Notes: a model not told the origin generated them from the letters alone. Shown: positions 1 to 9,064, counted from the first letter of the stretch. The stretch is DNA of 64,000 nt from Clostridiales bacterium Firm_14 (GCA_001604135.1 LVAT01000009.1:96412-160411); one strand, 5' to 3'. Translations and numbers: made by a program.

Positions 1-1
1 C

Positions 2-568
2 ATCACAGCGCAGAAGGGCGATGTAATAGGCCTCTTAGGTCTTAACGGTTCAGGCAAATCGACGCTTCTTTCTGCCATCGCCGGCCTTAGAAGGACCCAT
101 TCCGGCACCATTAAGGTCGAAGGCAAGGCGGGATTTGTAACCCAGGAAAACGCCCTGATCGACGAGCTCACAGCCATGGATAACCTCAAGATGTGGACAC
201 CCCTGAGCAAGGCCGAGATCATGACGGCGTTAACGGACACCGAGCTCTCCATCCTCAAAGTAAACGATTTTATAGACCTTAAGGTAAAGCGCATGTCAGG
301 CGGCATGAAAAAGCGTCTCGCTATCGCTTCGGTGCTTCTCAGCAAGCCCGACATCCTGCTCCTCGACGAGCCACTCGCAGCGCTCGACATTCCTGCCAAG
401 AACGACATCATCAAGTTCATAGATTCATTCAGAGCCAAGGGCGGAACGGTCTTTATCGCGAGCCACAGCGAAGAAATGTTTAAGCATTGCTCGAAGATCT
501 ACCTCCTCAAGGACGGCGTATCAACGCTCCTTCCTGCCGGTATCTCTCCCGCGGAGGCCCTTGGATGA
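2..568 (+). CDS. ABC transporter ATP-binding protein (5' end outside window)
   Basis: This is the ATPase subunit of an ABC-2 type exporter and would power the two permeases that follow. The frame is open from base 2, so the start lies upstream of the window. Visible motifs are Walker A GLNGSGKST near base 40, the signature MSGGMKKRLAIA near base 295, Walker B DILLLDEP near base 350, the D-loop LAALD and the switch histidine in IASHSEE. The stop overlaps the ATG of the next gene as ATGA, which implies translational coupling. The substrate cannot be inferred. Confidence 0.93.
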   Translation: MTAQKGDVIGLLGLNGSGKSTLLSAIAGLRRTHSGTIKVEGKAGFVTQENALIDELTAMDNLKMWTPLSKAEIMTALTDTELSILKVNDFIDLKVKRMSGGMKKRLAIASVLLSKPDILLLDEPLAALDIPAKNDIIKFIDSFRAKGGTVFIASHSEEMFKHCSKIYLLKDGVSTLLPAGISPAEALG

Positions 569-1653
569 TCAAGGCATACTGCAAAAGAGTATTGCTTTTC
601 CTTCCCTATGTACTGTGCTATTTCTTAGCACTCAGCATAGCGATGCTCGCGCTGGTCATGTATGCATCGGAGTTCCTTTTCGAGAACAACACGGACAGCA
701 TCGTATCGGTCGCATGCTATGTGCCTGACGACGAAGCCTATACACAGCTCGGCATCGCGCTCGTCCAGAAGATGGACAGCGTAAAGCACACGATAGACAT
801 CAATCAGGTAAGCTCCGAGAAGAAGGTTCTCAGCCTGGTGGAAGACGGCGACGCGATCGCCGGCATCATCGTTCCCGAAGGCTTCATCGAGACGATGGGA
901 ACGCCTGACGCAAAGCACGTTTCCGTAATCTACAGAGACGCAGATACCTTTGAGGAACACATAGTAAATGACCTGCTGTATGCGATGAGCGACCTCCTGG
1001 GAACCGCGCAGGCATCGATTGTCACGTCCATAGAATACGCTAAGGAAATGGGGATCGACGATTCCGAGATCTATAATATCAGGAGTGAAGTCCAGTCAAA
1101 CAACTTCAGTTATGTAATGGACCGCAAATCCCTGTTCCACAAGATCGACGTGAACGACATCGTCGCCAAATATGAGATCAGGGAACGCCTTACCGCATCC
1201 TACACTCTCTACATTCTCCTGATGTCGGTATTCGTCATCTCGTTCTTCTACAAGGGCAATAACGACATCTTCAGGGCACGTGCAAAACTCTCCGGCATAA
1301 AGACATGGAAGATCTTCCTGATCGAATCCGGATGCGCTGCCGTCATGATCTATCTGCTCTACATCGTGATGTTCATCTGCCTCTGCTTTATCTTCGATAC
1401 CATGAAGCTCCTCTCGCTCATCACGGTAATCCCCACTATCCTGATAATCGCGCTTATCGGCACGGCGCTCTGCTATATCGTAAAGAGACCTGCCACAGTA
1501 TCCTATATAACCTTCGGCGCCGGCACCCTGATGATGTACCTGGCAGGAGGCCTGATCCCTATAGACTTCATGTCGCGTTTCTTCCAGAACGCGGCGGTCT
1601 ATAACCCGTTCTACTATCTGATCCGGTTCTTTATGAGGTCGATGTTCTTATGA
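565..1653 (+). CDS. ABC-2 type permease, first subunit
   Basis: A 362-residue membrane subunit of the exporter. It starts at the ATG overlapping the stop of the ATPase gene; longer in-frame starts would lie inside that gene. An N-terminal membrane helix (about residues 8-33) is followed by a roughly 170-residue extracytoplasmic region, then a block of five to six hydrophobic helices in the C-terminal half. This is the layout of the ABC2_membrane_3/YhgE-like permeases. It overlaps the next gene by four bases (ATGA). The two permeases have the same layout but little obvious identity, so they probably act as a heterodimer. Family by topology and context; substrate unknown. Confidence 0.85.
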   Translation: MIKAYCKRVLLFLPYVLCYFLALSIAMLALVMYASEFLFENNTDSIVSVACYVPDDEAYTQLGIALVQKMDSVKHTIDINQVSSEKKVLSLVEDGDAIAGIIVPEGFIETMGTPDAKHVSVIYRDADTFEEHIVNDLLYAMSDLLGTAQASIVTSIEYAKEMGIDDSEIYNIRSEVQSNNFSYVMDRKSLFHKIDVNDIVAKYEIRERLTASYTLYILLMSVFVISFFYKGNNDIFRARAKLSGIKTWKIFLIESGCAAVMIYLLYIVMFICLCFIFDTMKLLSLITVIPTILIIALIGTALCYIVKRPATVSYITFGAGTLMMYLAGGLIPIDFMSRFFQNAAVYNPFYYLIRFFMRSMFL

Positions 1654-2687
1654 GATTATTCTTAAACAGATTATCAGTCCTCGCAAAGCGAAGCCTCATA
1701 AACCCCGCGATGTACGTCATGAGCGCAGTCATTATCTTAATGGCGCTCCTCGTCATATTCGTGCCTGAGAAAGAGACCAGCATCTACATTCCCGTAGCTG
1801 TCCTCAACGAAGACTCTTCGGAAGATACAGAAGAGATCGTAGACAGTCTCTGCTCCATGAATTCGATCTTCCATTTCTACGAAGTCGATGACGAAGACGA
1901 TATCTACAAAGACCTGACTTCCGGCAAGGCAAATACCGCCTATATCTTCCCCGAAGGCTTCTCCGAGCACCTCACGGGATCAGGCTCGCGCTACGACATC
2001 AAGCAGATATCGACGCCCGCATCGAGCTTCATCTTCTTATCAAGAGAAGAAGTATTCCGTAACTTCTACAGTTACAGCGCCCGTCAGATAATCAAGGAAA
2101 CCTTCGCAGCACACGGCCATGACATCGACGCTCATGATCCCGAACTCAAGAGACTGTTCGGCAAATACATGGATGACCAATCCCTCTTCGCGCTCGAAAA
2201 TATCGAAGGCAAGATCTACGACGCCATCACCCGCACCGAGAAGGTCCCGATCCCGCTCTACAAGTTCGCCGGATTCTTCATCTTCACGGCAGCGCTCCTC
2301 GGCACTCTCGCATTCTTAAACGACCAGGACAACAGGATCTACCTGCGCTTCGGCCTCATCGAACGCATCTACTTGGGCCTCATCCAGGTAGCGGTATTCA
2401 CCTTCCCTGCCATGATCGTATCCATCGTATGCTTCCTCGTATCACGCGCGGAATTCAGTCCCCTGCACGTGATCGGCTATACGGTGCTCGTAACGCTCCT
2501 GTCCTTTGTGCTCGGCACGGTAATGACGCTCCTGCCCTTCCGCGCGGCACGCTCGAAGATCTTCTCATCGATCCTGCCGGTCTACCTGATCCTTTCATTC
2601 TTATTCTCCGGAATCCTTATGGACCTTACCAACTTCGGCACGGCATTAAGAGCGTTGTCGAGACTGTTCCCGCCGTCGATGTTCTAA
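1650..2687 (+). CDS. ABC-2 type permease, second subunit
   Basis: A 345-residue permease, third gene of the coupled operon. The N-terminal helix is at about residues 20-38, then an external domain rich in Asp and Glu (EDSSEDTEEIVDSL is near its start), then five to six membrane helices from about residue 205. It has the same architecture as the preceding gene, which supports a two-permease, one-ATPase exporter. A convergent bidirectional terminator follows about 60 bases after the stop. Substrate unknown; peptide or lipid export are possible, but nothing visible decides. Confidence 0.85.
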   Translation: MRLFLNRLSVLAKRSLINPAMYVMSAVIILMALLVIFVPEKETSIYIPVAVLNEDSSEDTEEIVDSLCSMNSIFHFYEVDDEDDIYKDLTSGKANTAYIFPEGFSEHLTGSGSRYDIKQISTPASSFIFLSREEVFRNFYSYSARQIIKETFAAHGHDIDAHDPELKRLFGKYMDDQSLFALENIEGKIYDAITRTEKVPIPLYKFAGFFIFTAALLGTLAFLNDQDNRIYLRFGLIERIYLGLIQVAVFTFPAMIVSIVCFLVSRAEFSPLHVIGYTVLVTLLSFVLGTVMTLLPFRAARSKIFSSILPVYLILSFLFSGILMDLTNFGTALRALSRLFPPSMF

Positions 2688-2740
2688 GGAAGGATTTGGC
2701 AACTGCTCAGGCTCCGTGTTTTCGGGCAATCAAAAAAGGC

Positions 2741-2777
2741 ATAAAAAAGGACCGCTTCAGAAGCGGCCCTTTATTAA
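2741..2777. terminator. Bidirectional rho-independent terminator
   Basis: A GC-rich stem (GGACCGCTTC pairing with GAAGCGGCCC, one mismatch) lies between convergent genes. It has an A-run on the left and a T-run on the right, so it can end both the ABC operon and the minus-strand lipoprotein gene. Confidence 0.85.
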
Positions 2778-2793
2778 TTCAATTCAGTTTCGA

Positions 2794-3678
2794 TCAGAAA
2801 TTGAAAGAACCGGAATTCTTGAGCTTTGATACGTATGTATCAGCTGCGTCTTCGATCATCTTTTCAACGAGCTTCTCGTTCATAGGAACGGAGATGGGGT
2901 TGGAAGAAGCGCCGAAAGACTTAGCGAAGCTGTTAAGCGTTGTGGGCTTTGAGTTAAGAGCACCGCCAAAGAGGATGAATACGTTCTTGCCGTTAACCTC
3001 AACAGTAACAGCAACATCACCCTTGAGGCTTTCGAGAATCTCTTCAAAATCGATATCCTTAGCGTCGCCGTAGAGATCTAATAAGTCAGTGATGTCATCG
3101 TTGTCGAGAATGATCTTAGCGAGCTTTGCGATATCAACGTGGAATCTGAAGTAGCCCTCTTTCTTGGAGGAATAGAATTCCTTGTTTGTAAGATCCGTTG
3201 AACTTACGTCAACCTGGTCGAGAAGATCTTCGATAGCTTCCATAACGTCTTCAGCATAACCTGCATCCTTAAGTGTCATCTGGAAAGCAACTGCGCCGTC
3301 GACCTCAAGATCAGCGATGTCTTCAGGATCGGAAACTACATCCTTGGCATCTTCAAGACCTGTGCACTTAGCTGCAAATGCGAAAGACTCAACGTCATCA
3401 ACGTCGATTACGTCGTCAAGCTTGATCTCTGCAAGGAAATCCTCGAGCTGATCAGGGTTATCCTCAAGAAAATCCTCATCTGCGACTGCATAGATGCCGT
3501 CTTCGAGGTCATCCATATCCGGAGAATCGCCGTCAAGCTCAAATTCTTCGAGCTTAAGCTTCTCACAAATACTGGTAAACTTGTCTGTACCGATCATGGT
3601 TGTCTTGCTGCATGCAGCAAAAACGCCTGAGATCATGGCTACTGCCAGCACTAATGCCATAGCCTTAACTTTCTTCAT
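2794..3678 (-). CDS. Acidic lipoprotein, paralogue of the next gene's N-terminal half
   Basis: A 294-residue secreted lipoprotein of unknown function. The signal peptide ends in the lipobox VFAAC (Cys23), followed by an Asp/Glu-rich domain. I chose the second ATG (3678) because AGGAGG lies nine bases upstream of it and only three from the alternative ATG at 3684. The mature region aligns along its length with residues 23-290 of the neighbouring sugar-binding fusion: CSKTT, DKF, C-KLKL, VE-F-GIE-LL, TKKEYYSSK-EGY-R-H-DLAKL, LESL-GD-A--VE--G-NVFIL-GG. A stand-alone and a fused copy of one domain therefore sit side by side. It carries its own promoter. No catalytic motif is visible. Confidence 0.8.
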   Translation of the reverse strand: MKKVKAMALVLAVAMISGVFAACSKTTMIGTDKFTSICEKLKLEEFELDGDSPDMDDLEDGIYAVADEDFLEDNPDQLEDFLAEIKLDDVIDVDDVESFAFAAKCTGLEDAKDVVSDPEDIADLEVDGAVAFQMTLKDAGYAEDVMEAIEDLLDQVDVSSTDLTNKEFYSSKKEGYFRFHVDIAKLAKIILDNDDITDLLDLYGDAKDIDFEEILESLKGDVAVTVEVNGKNVFILFGGALNSKPTTLNSFAKSFGASSNPISVPMNEKLVEKMIEDAADTYVSKLKNSGSFNF

Positions 3679-3708
3679 AGTCATTACCCTCCTTTTGGGA
3701 ATACACGC

Positions 3709-3736
3709 ATTATACTACAAATCATTTTATTTTGAC
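3709..3736 (-). promoter_or_regulatory. Promoter of the short lipoprotein gene
   Basis: On the minus strand a TATAAT -10 (plus bases 3709-3714) lies 16 bases downstream of GTCAAA (3731-3736), itself within AAGTCAAA. The same GTCAAA-N16-TAnAAT spacing occurs upstream of the paralogous gene at 5720-5747, so the promoter was probably duplicated with the gene. Confidence 0.55.
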
Positions 3737-3740
3737 TTAT

Positions 3741-5687
3741 TTATAAACCTAACTGTTCTTGGGTGTAATATCCGGAGTCGATAAGTATCGTCTTGTAATT
3801 GTCGAACGTAACGAAGATCGGATCGCAGGCATATGTGGGAACAACTTTCTTTCCGTTGTTATATGTCTGCGTATCGTTAACTTCCACATCCTGACCGCTC
3901 AGGATCTGGGAGGCCATTTTTACTGCCTGGGATGCCAGAATGCGGGTATCCTTGAACACGGACATAGCCTGTTTGCCTGCAATTATGAGCTTTACATTCG
4001 AAAGGTCGCAGTCCTGGCCCGTTACGACCGGATACGTAGCACCCTTGTAGAACTTATCAAGCGCATTTACGACGCCCAGTGCCGTGGAGTCATTCGAACA
4101 GAGCCATGCATTGATCTGGGTTCCGCCCTGATAGTAAGCTGCGATAATATTCTCGGCTCTTGTCTGGGCTTCGCTCGTTTTCCAGGCATCAGTAACCACG
4201 TCACTGAAATCTTTCTGTCCTGAAACGGTCCTGAGCTTGCCCGAATCGAAATAAGGCGCAAGCACATCCATCGCTCCCTGATAGAAGAATGCAGAGGCAA
4301 TGTCAGACGGATCGCCCGCGGTGATCTCAATGTTAAAAGGTCCCTTGGCATTATTAAGATCCAACGCGTTTACGATATACTCCGCCTGAATCTGGCCGAC
4401 CTTGTAGTTATCGAAAGTAACGTAATAATCTACCGTATCAGTCTCAAATAAGATGCGGTCATAAGCGATAATGGGAATGTCCTTGGATTCGGCCTTTTCG
4501 AGCACATCTTTCAGGGAAGAAGCTTCAATGGCCGCGATAATAAGCACCTGGCAGCCCGAATTGATCATGTTCGTGATCTGCGCGACCTGAGTGGCGGTGT
4601 CGTTTCCGGCATACTGAAGATCGACCGTGTAGCCGAGCGTTTCGAATTCTTCCTTCATTTTGCTGCCGTCTTCATACCATCTCATCAGGTCCTTGGTAGG
4701 CAGCGAGATACCGACCTTGCCTAAGCCGCTGATGCCTGTGTTGGGCGTTTTGCCCGGATCACCGTTCGGATCGCCGTTCGGATCACCGTTCGGGTCGCCT
4801 CCCGAAATTCCTCCGATGACGTTCGTAATAGTCCTCTTCGCATCACGAGCCATCGAAAGATATTTGACGTAGGAAACGATCAGCTCTGTCATGTCTTCTG
4901 CAACTTCTTCATTCATCGGCAGCTTCATGGGATCGGATGCAAGGCCGAATGCCTTTGCAAAGTCCTTATAGACCTTGCTCTCGGTATTGACCGAGCCGCC
5001 TGCAAGGATAAAGACGTTGGAGCCCTTGATCTCGATGGAGAGGGCGATGTCGCCGTTAAGACTCTCCAGAATGTCCTCAATGTCCTCACCATAGCCGTCT
5101 TTCAGCGCATCCAGAAGATCATCGTCATCAAGGATCATCTGGCCGAGTTTGGCAAGATCAAAGTGGAGCCTGCAGTAGCCTTCATCCTTGGAAACATAGT
5201 ATTCCTTGGGCGTAAGCTTCTTCGTCCTGATCTTGACTTTCTTAAGCAGTGACTCGACGCCATCCATGAAGTCCTCGACCTTGTCCTTCTGGCCGAAATT
5301 CATCTGGAAAGCAAAAGCACCATCAAGCTCGGCATCTTCGGGATCCTCCAGATCCTTAAGGTCTTCATAGCCTGAGCACTTGGAGGCAAAAGAGATCGAC
5401 ACGATGTCACCGGAGTCGAAAACTTTCGAGAGCTTTGCAAGCTTGAGAAACTTGTCGATGATCTTCGACTTGTCTGCAATGAGGTCTTCGTCGCCTGAGA
5501 AATAAAAACCGTCTTCGACGTTCTCCTCGATCTCGTCCATCTCATCGATCTCAAGTTCCGTAAGCTTAAGCTTTTCGCACGCTTTGACGAACTTGTCCTT
5601 GGTCATGCCCGTGGTCTTGCTGCATCCCGTAAGGACGCCGAGCAGCATTACAACCGCAAGCAGGACTGAAACGATTTTTCTATTCAT
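3741..5687 (-). CDS. Lipoprotein fused to a ChvE-like sugar-binding domain
   Basis: A 648-residue lipoprotein with two parts. Residues 1-22 are a signal peptide with lipobox LTGC. Residues 23 to about 290 match the neighbouring 294-residue lipoprotein. A linker with tandem GDPN units (about 295-315) leads to a periplasmic-binding-protein fold of the ChvE/XylF type (Peripla_BP_4) from GKVGISLPTKDLMRWYEDG onward. It includes YAGNDTATQVAQI, YDRILFETDTVDYYVTFDNYKVG, and a C-terminal PVVTGQDCD. ChvE relatives bind monosaccharides such as galactose, glucose or xylose for ABC import or chemotaxis. No sugar ABC permease or ATPase is adjacent. The start is the ATG after GGAAGGGG; an upstream in-frame ATG (5729) lacks a good ribosome binding site. 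Binding-domain call firm, ligand unknown. Confidence 0.87.
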   Translation of the reverse strand: MNRKIVSVLLAVVMLLGVLTGCSKTTGMTKDKFVKACEKLKLTELEIDEMDEIEENVEDGFYFSGDEDLIADKSKIIDKFLKLAKLSKVFDSGDIVSISFASKCSGYEDLKDLEDPEDAELDGAFAFQMNFGQKDKVEDFMDGVESLLKKVKIRTKKLTPKEYYVSKDEGYCRLHFDLAKLGQMILDDDDLLDALKDGYGEDIEDILESLNGDIALSIEIKGSNVFILAGGSVNTESKVYKDFAKAFGLASDPMKLPMNEEVAEDMTELIVSYVKYLSMARDAKRTITNVIGGISGGDPNGDPNGDPNGDPGKTPNTGISGLGKVGISLPTKDLMRWYEDGSKMKEEFETLGYTVDLQYAGNDTATQVAQITNMINSGCQVLIIAAIEASSLKDVLEKAESKDIPIIAYDRILFETDTVDYYVTFDNYKVGQIQAEYIVNALDLNNAKGPFNIEITAGDPSDIASAFFYQGAMDVLAPYFDSGKLRTVSGQKDFSDVVTDAWKTSEAQTRAENIIAAYYQGGTQINAWLCSNDSTALGVVNALDKFYKGATYPVVTGQDCDLSNVKLIIAGKQAMSVFKDTRILASQAVKMASQILSGQDVEVNDTQTYNNGKKVVPTYACDPIFVTFDNYKTILIDSGYYTQEQLGL

Positions 5688-5719
5688 AAATCCATACCCC
5701 TTCCTTCCGTAATACCCGA

Positions 5720-5747
5720 ATTCTATCACAGATTATTTATCTTTGAC
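5720..5747 (-). promoter_or_regulatory. Promoter of the sugar-binding fusion gene
   Basis: On the minus strand TAGAAT (plus 5720-5725) lies 16 bases from GTCAAA (5742-5747), the same layout as the promoter at 3709-3736. Its -35 region overlaps the -35 hexamer of the divergent symporter promoter. Confidence 0.45.
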
Positions 5748-5771
5748 TTGTTTCGCACGTGTGAGTATTAT
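5743..5771 (+). promoter_or_regulatory. Promoter of the NSS symporter gene
   Basis: TTGACT (5743-5748), a 17-base spacer and TATTAT (5766-5771) make a good housekeeping-type promoter about 30 bases before the ATG. The -35 overlaps the GTCAAA element used by the divergent lipoprotein gene. Confidence 0.65.
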
Positions 5772-5800
5772 TATTTTTAGTGCAGAGGGGGTGTTAACAC

Positions 5801-7345
5801 ATGCGCGAAAAGTGGTCATCAAGATCAGCATTTATTCTGGCAGCGATCGGTTCTGCCGTAGGTTTGGGAAATGCCTGGAGATTCCCGGGATTAGCCGCTA
5901 AGTACGGCGGCGGCGCTTTCCTTTTTGTTTATCTCATCGCAATGCTCGTCATCGGCATTCCGCTCCTCATGATGGAGATCTCGGTCGCGAGATATACCCG
6001 TCAGGGCGCGCCCGGTTCAATGCGTGCGTTAAACAAGAAGACTGAAGGCATCGGCTGGCTCGCAGTATCCAACGGCATCGGCATCTCGATCTACTACGCC
6101 GCAGTTTTCGCATGGGTCATCCTCATGTTCGTCATGAGCTTCAAGTTCATGGGCATGACGGGCAACACTGAAGCAGCCAGCAAACTCTGGAGCAAGACGA
6201 TCCTTACCTCCGGCACGACTACCGACTTTGACACGATCTCATGGCCCGTTGTCGGCTGCCTCATCGCAGCATGGGCTCTCTGCTATCTCTGCATAAGGAA
6301 CGGCACGACAACAGTAGGAAAAGTAGTTAAATACACAGTATCCCTTCCCGTCATCTGCCTCCTCATCATGGCAATCCGCGGTATCATCATGCCCGGCGCC
6401 ATGGAAGGCCTCTCAAAGCTCTTCATCCCTGACTGGACAGCGCTCGCTGACTCCAATCTCTGGGTAGATGCCATCGGCCAGGTCTTCTATTCACTCTCAA
6501 CATCAATGGCGATCATGTTCGCTTACGGCTCATTCCTCGACAAGGAATCCAACATCGTAATCGACACGATCATCATCTCCTTCTCCGACATGTTCATCAG
6601 CATCCTCGCAGGCGTCGTTATGTTCACGACAATGGCAGGCGTCGGCATGCTCGACAGCATGTCCGCTTCAGGTATCGCAACGGCATTCATCATCTATCCT
6701 CAGGCAATCGTTCAGATCTCGGGAAGCCCCGTCTTCAACATGATCTTCGCGTACATCTTCTACTTCTGCCTGATCACGCTCGCGATCGACTCACTCTTCT
6801 CCATCATCGAAGGCATTTCGACTGCCGTATCCGATAAGTTCAAGCTCAACAAAAAGAAGACAACGCTCATCATCTGCATCGTTGAGGGCGTCATCAGCCT
6901 CATCTACGTAACAGGCGCAGGCCTCGCGGTCCTCGACATCGTAGACTACTTCATCAACAGCTACGCTCTCATCATCACAGGTATCCTCGAGATGATCGCC
7001 GCAGGCTGGTTCTTCAAGACAAGCAAGATCCTGGACGAGCTCAACCGCAACACCGGCAAGTTCAAGATGCCCTTCTGGTGGTTCATCCCCTCCATTAAGT
7101 TCATCTCACCTATTGTTCTTGCAGGACTCTTCATCTGGAATATCTACACCCTCTTCACCGGTGAGAACCACGGCATCTACGGCGCCAAGGACAATTATGC
7201 GCTTTGGGCAAACATCGTCTTCGGATGGGGCATCCTCGTCCTGATCCTCTGCTCCGGCCTGATCGTAAAGCTTATTGTCAAGTTCAAGTCCAAGCACGGC
7301 TACGAGGAAGACTCCAGAACATGGGAAGACTTTGAGGAGTCATGA
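5801..7345 (+). CDS. Neurotransmitter:sodium symporter family transporter
   Basis: A 514-residue integral membrane protein of the NSS (SNF) family, which imports amino acids or related amines with sodium; LeuT is the structural model. The diagnostic first helix reads IGSAVGLGNAWRFP at about residues 16-29, with the unwound GLGN that binds sodium and substrate. GGGAFL and the PLLMMEI helix follow. Length and about 11-12 hydrophobic segments fit bacterial members. The start has AGAGGGGG nine bases upstream. A well-formed terminator follows. Substrate is not predictable. Confidence 0.93.
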   Translation: MREKWSSRSAFILAAIGSAVGLGNAWRFPGLAAKYGGGAFLFVYLIAMLVIGIPLLMMEISVARYTRQGAPGSMRALNKKTEGIGWLAVSNGIGISIYYAAVFAWVILMFVMSFKFMGMTGNTEAASKLWSKTILTSGTTTDFDTISWPVVGCLIAAWALCYLCIRNGTTTVGKVVKYTVSLPVICLLIMAIRGIIMPGAMEGLSKLFIPDWTALADSNLWVDAIGQVFYSLSTSMAIMFAYGSFLDKESNIVIDTIIISFSDMFISILAGVVMFTTMAGVGMLDSMSASGIATAFIIYPQAIVQISGSPVFNMIFAYIFYFCLITLAIDSLFSIIEGISTAVSDKFKLNKKKTTLIICIVEGVISLIYVTGAGLAVLDIVDYFINSYALIITGILEMIAAGWFFKTSKILDELNRNTGKFKMPFWWFIPSIKFISPIVLAGLFIWNIYTLFTGENHGIYGAKDNYALWANIVFGWGILVLILCSGLIVKLIVKFKSKHGYEEDSRTWEDFEES

Positions 7346-7372
7346 TCGGTTAATTCACTGCTGTTAAGGTAA

Positions 7373-7400
7373 GGCGCCTCCGCTGCGGAGGCGCTTTTTT
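7373..7400 (+). terminator. Rho-independent terminator after the symporter gene
   Basis: A perfect nine-base stem GCGCCTCCG/CGGAGGCGC with a three-base loop, followed by six T's. Confidence 0.92.
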
Positions 7401-7956
7401 GTGGGGGTGGGGTGTGGGATCGTTGCAACGGGCGTCCCGGCGGGCGATTTTCGCGCAGGGGTCATTGCCCGATACCACTTTCAGACGTGCGTATCACTCA
7501 TAGACGAAATTAGGGACGGAAAAGCCTAAAACCGTCTCATGCACACGCATTCAATAATGGTGTTCAGACGCGGATCATAAAACTGGATAACCATAAAACC
7601 TGCCGTTTGATTTAAGGTATGTTACGGCAAAACTCAACGGCATCGTATACGGAAATCTGATCAGCAGCAATGAATGGATCTCCAATATAAGTCTGTGACT
7701 ATTTTCGCGAAAAAAGTCTCACACGCTCCCGCCGCACCACGCCCCACTCCTCAATATACTTTGATTTTCAAATCTTCTTGGTATAATGAACACCATAGAA
7801 GCGATCAACGGACCGAGCGCGCGAGAAACTCCAACTACGAGAAGATCCACTACGTTTACAGGCCGAAGGACGGGGATGCGGAAGCTGATTCCAAAAACGC
7901 CGCCTCAAACGGCAAGAAAAATTCCAACACCACGGTCAATTATTAAGGAGCCCGCT
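7401..7956. other. Intergenic region with possible gene remnants
   Basis: No convincing intact gene. A TATAAT at 7782-7787, with TTGATT 15 bases upstream, is a possible promoter for the membrane-protein genes that follow. Bases 7622-7644 match 9353-9375 in the HD-GYP gene at 22 of 23 positions. A frame ending in TAA at 7944-7946 has natural-looking composition from about 7815 (EKIHYVYRPKDGDAEADSK) but no start codon after the promoter, so it may be the tail of a decayed gene. Confidence 0.4.
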
Positions 7957-8481
7957 TTGAGCAAGACGCCAGCCAAAAGACTTATTCCGTTACTCCTGCT
8001 GACATTTACGATGGCAGGCATTACCGGCTTCCTCTATGAGACGGCCTGCGTCATACTCTACGAAGGCGGATTTTATAAGCGCGGCACAACGTTCGGACCG
8101 TGGATCCCGATCTACGGCTTCGGCGCGCTCATGATCTACGCACTGACCGTGAAGGTCAGAAAGAAGCCGTTGCTGGTCTTTCTGATCGCCGCGATCTCGT
8201 GCGGACTGTTCGAACTTGTCAGCGGCTTCGTGATCGACAAGTACTTTCACATGAGGCTCTGGGATTACACGGGTACCGTCTTAAGCTGGGGCAATCTTAA
8301 CGGCTATATCTGTGTCAGATCGGTCGTCACCTGGGGCATCTTCGGCATGATCCTGATGCACGTCCTCCTGCCTCTTGAAGAAAAGTTCCAAAAGAGTTTC
8401 CCGAAGGCGTTTAACATTGTTACATTCGCTCTATTCGGGCTGTTTGCTCTCGACATAGTGCTAAGTCTTACGATAAAATAA
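7957..8481 (+). CDS. CmpB-like four- to five-helix membrane protein (copy 1)
   Basis: A 174-residue membrane protein of the family annotated as putative ABC transporter permease (ABC_trans_CmpB, PF06541). The diagnostic motif is KRGTTFGPWIPIYGFGA, with FELVSG and WDYTG-L-WGN-NGYIC following. I chose a TTG start at 7957: AAGGAG lies six bases upstream, and the length then matches the adjacent paralogue. An in-frame ATG at 7786 overlaps a TATAAT and adds an Arg/Thr/Pro-rich stretch unlike any signal or membrane segment. The family's role is unproven and no ATPase is adjacent. Confidence 0.82.
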   Translation: MSKTPAKRLIPLLLLTFTMAGITGFLYETACVILYEGGFYKRGTTFGPWIPIYGFGALMIYALTVKVRKKPLLVFLIAAISCGLFELVSGFVIDKYFHMRLWDYTGTVLSWGNLNGYICVRSVVTWGIFGMILMHVLLPLEEKFQKSFPKAFNIVTFALFGLFALDIVLSLTIK

Positions 8482-8524
8482 GCCGCCTGAAGATGACATA
8501 AAACGACCCATAAGGAGACGCCAG

Positions 8525-9064
8525 ATGAACAAAGAATACCTCAAAGCCAGGTTCCCGCTGCTGATGCTTGTGTTTACTTTCGGCGGCCTCTTCGGCTTCA
8601 TCTATGAGGAGATCTTCTACCGCTTCGATCTGGGCGAGTGGGTCAAGCGCGGCACGACTTTCGGTCCGTGGATCCCGATCTACGGCTTCGGCGGCCTCAT
8701 CATTCTGGGCCTCACGTTCAAGTTCAGGAGAAAGCCCCTCTGGGTCTTCCTTTTCGCAACGATCGCATCGGGCGTGCTCGAGCTCGTGACCGGCTGGGTG
8801 TGCCTTACTTTCTTCAACGTAAGACTCTGGGACTACAACGAGGAGATCTTAAACTGGGGCAACATCAACGGCTTCGTCTGCGCGAGGTCGGTCCTCTTCT
8901 TCGGCATCTCGGGCGTGTTTTTGCAGTTTGTGGTGGTGCCGCTTTTCGAAAAGCTCGAAAAGAAGATGCCCAGAAAACCGTGGCTCATCCTGTGCTACTT
9001 GCCGGCAGCCATATTCGCGCTCGATATTATCGTCAGCCTGATATGCAAGGCGCTGGTGCGATAA
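8525..9064 (+). CDS. CmpB-like membrane protein (copy 2)
   Basis: A 179-residue paralogue of the preceding gene, sharing the block KRGTTFGPWIPIYGFGG, then LELVTGW, VRLWDYN and LNWGNINGFVCARS. AAGGAG lies seven bases before the ATG. Four to five hydrophobic helices are visible. The 43-base gap between the copies suggests tandem duplication and co-transcription. Biochemical function is not established for the family. Confidence 0.85.
   Translation: MNKEYLKARFPLLMLVFTFGGLFGFIYEEIFYRFDLGEWVKRGTTFGPWIPIYGFGGLIILGLTFKFRRKPLWVFLFATIASGVLELVTGWVCLTFFNVRLWDYNEEILNWGNINGFVCARSVLFFGISGVFLQFVVVPLFEKLEKKMPRKPWLILCYLPAAIFALDIIVSLICKALVR

Noticed and set aside
2429..3073. Plus-strand frame across the end of the ABC operon
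   Set aside because: It reads through the bidirectional terminator and antisense to the lipoprotein gene.
7786..7956. Longer start for the first CmpB-like protein at ATG 7786
   Set aside because: The ATG overlaps a TATAAT, has no ribosome binding site, and adds 57 residues absent from the paralogue; TTG 7957 has AAGGAG at the right distance.
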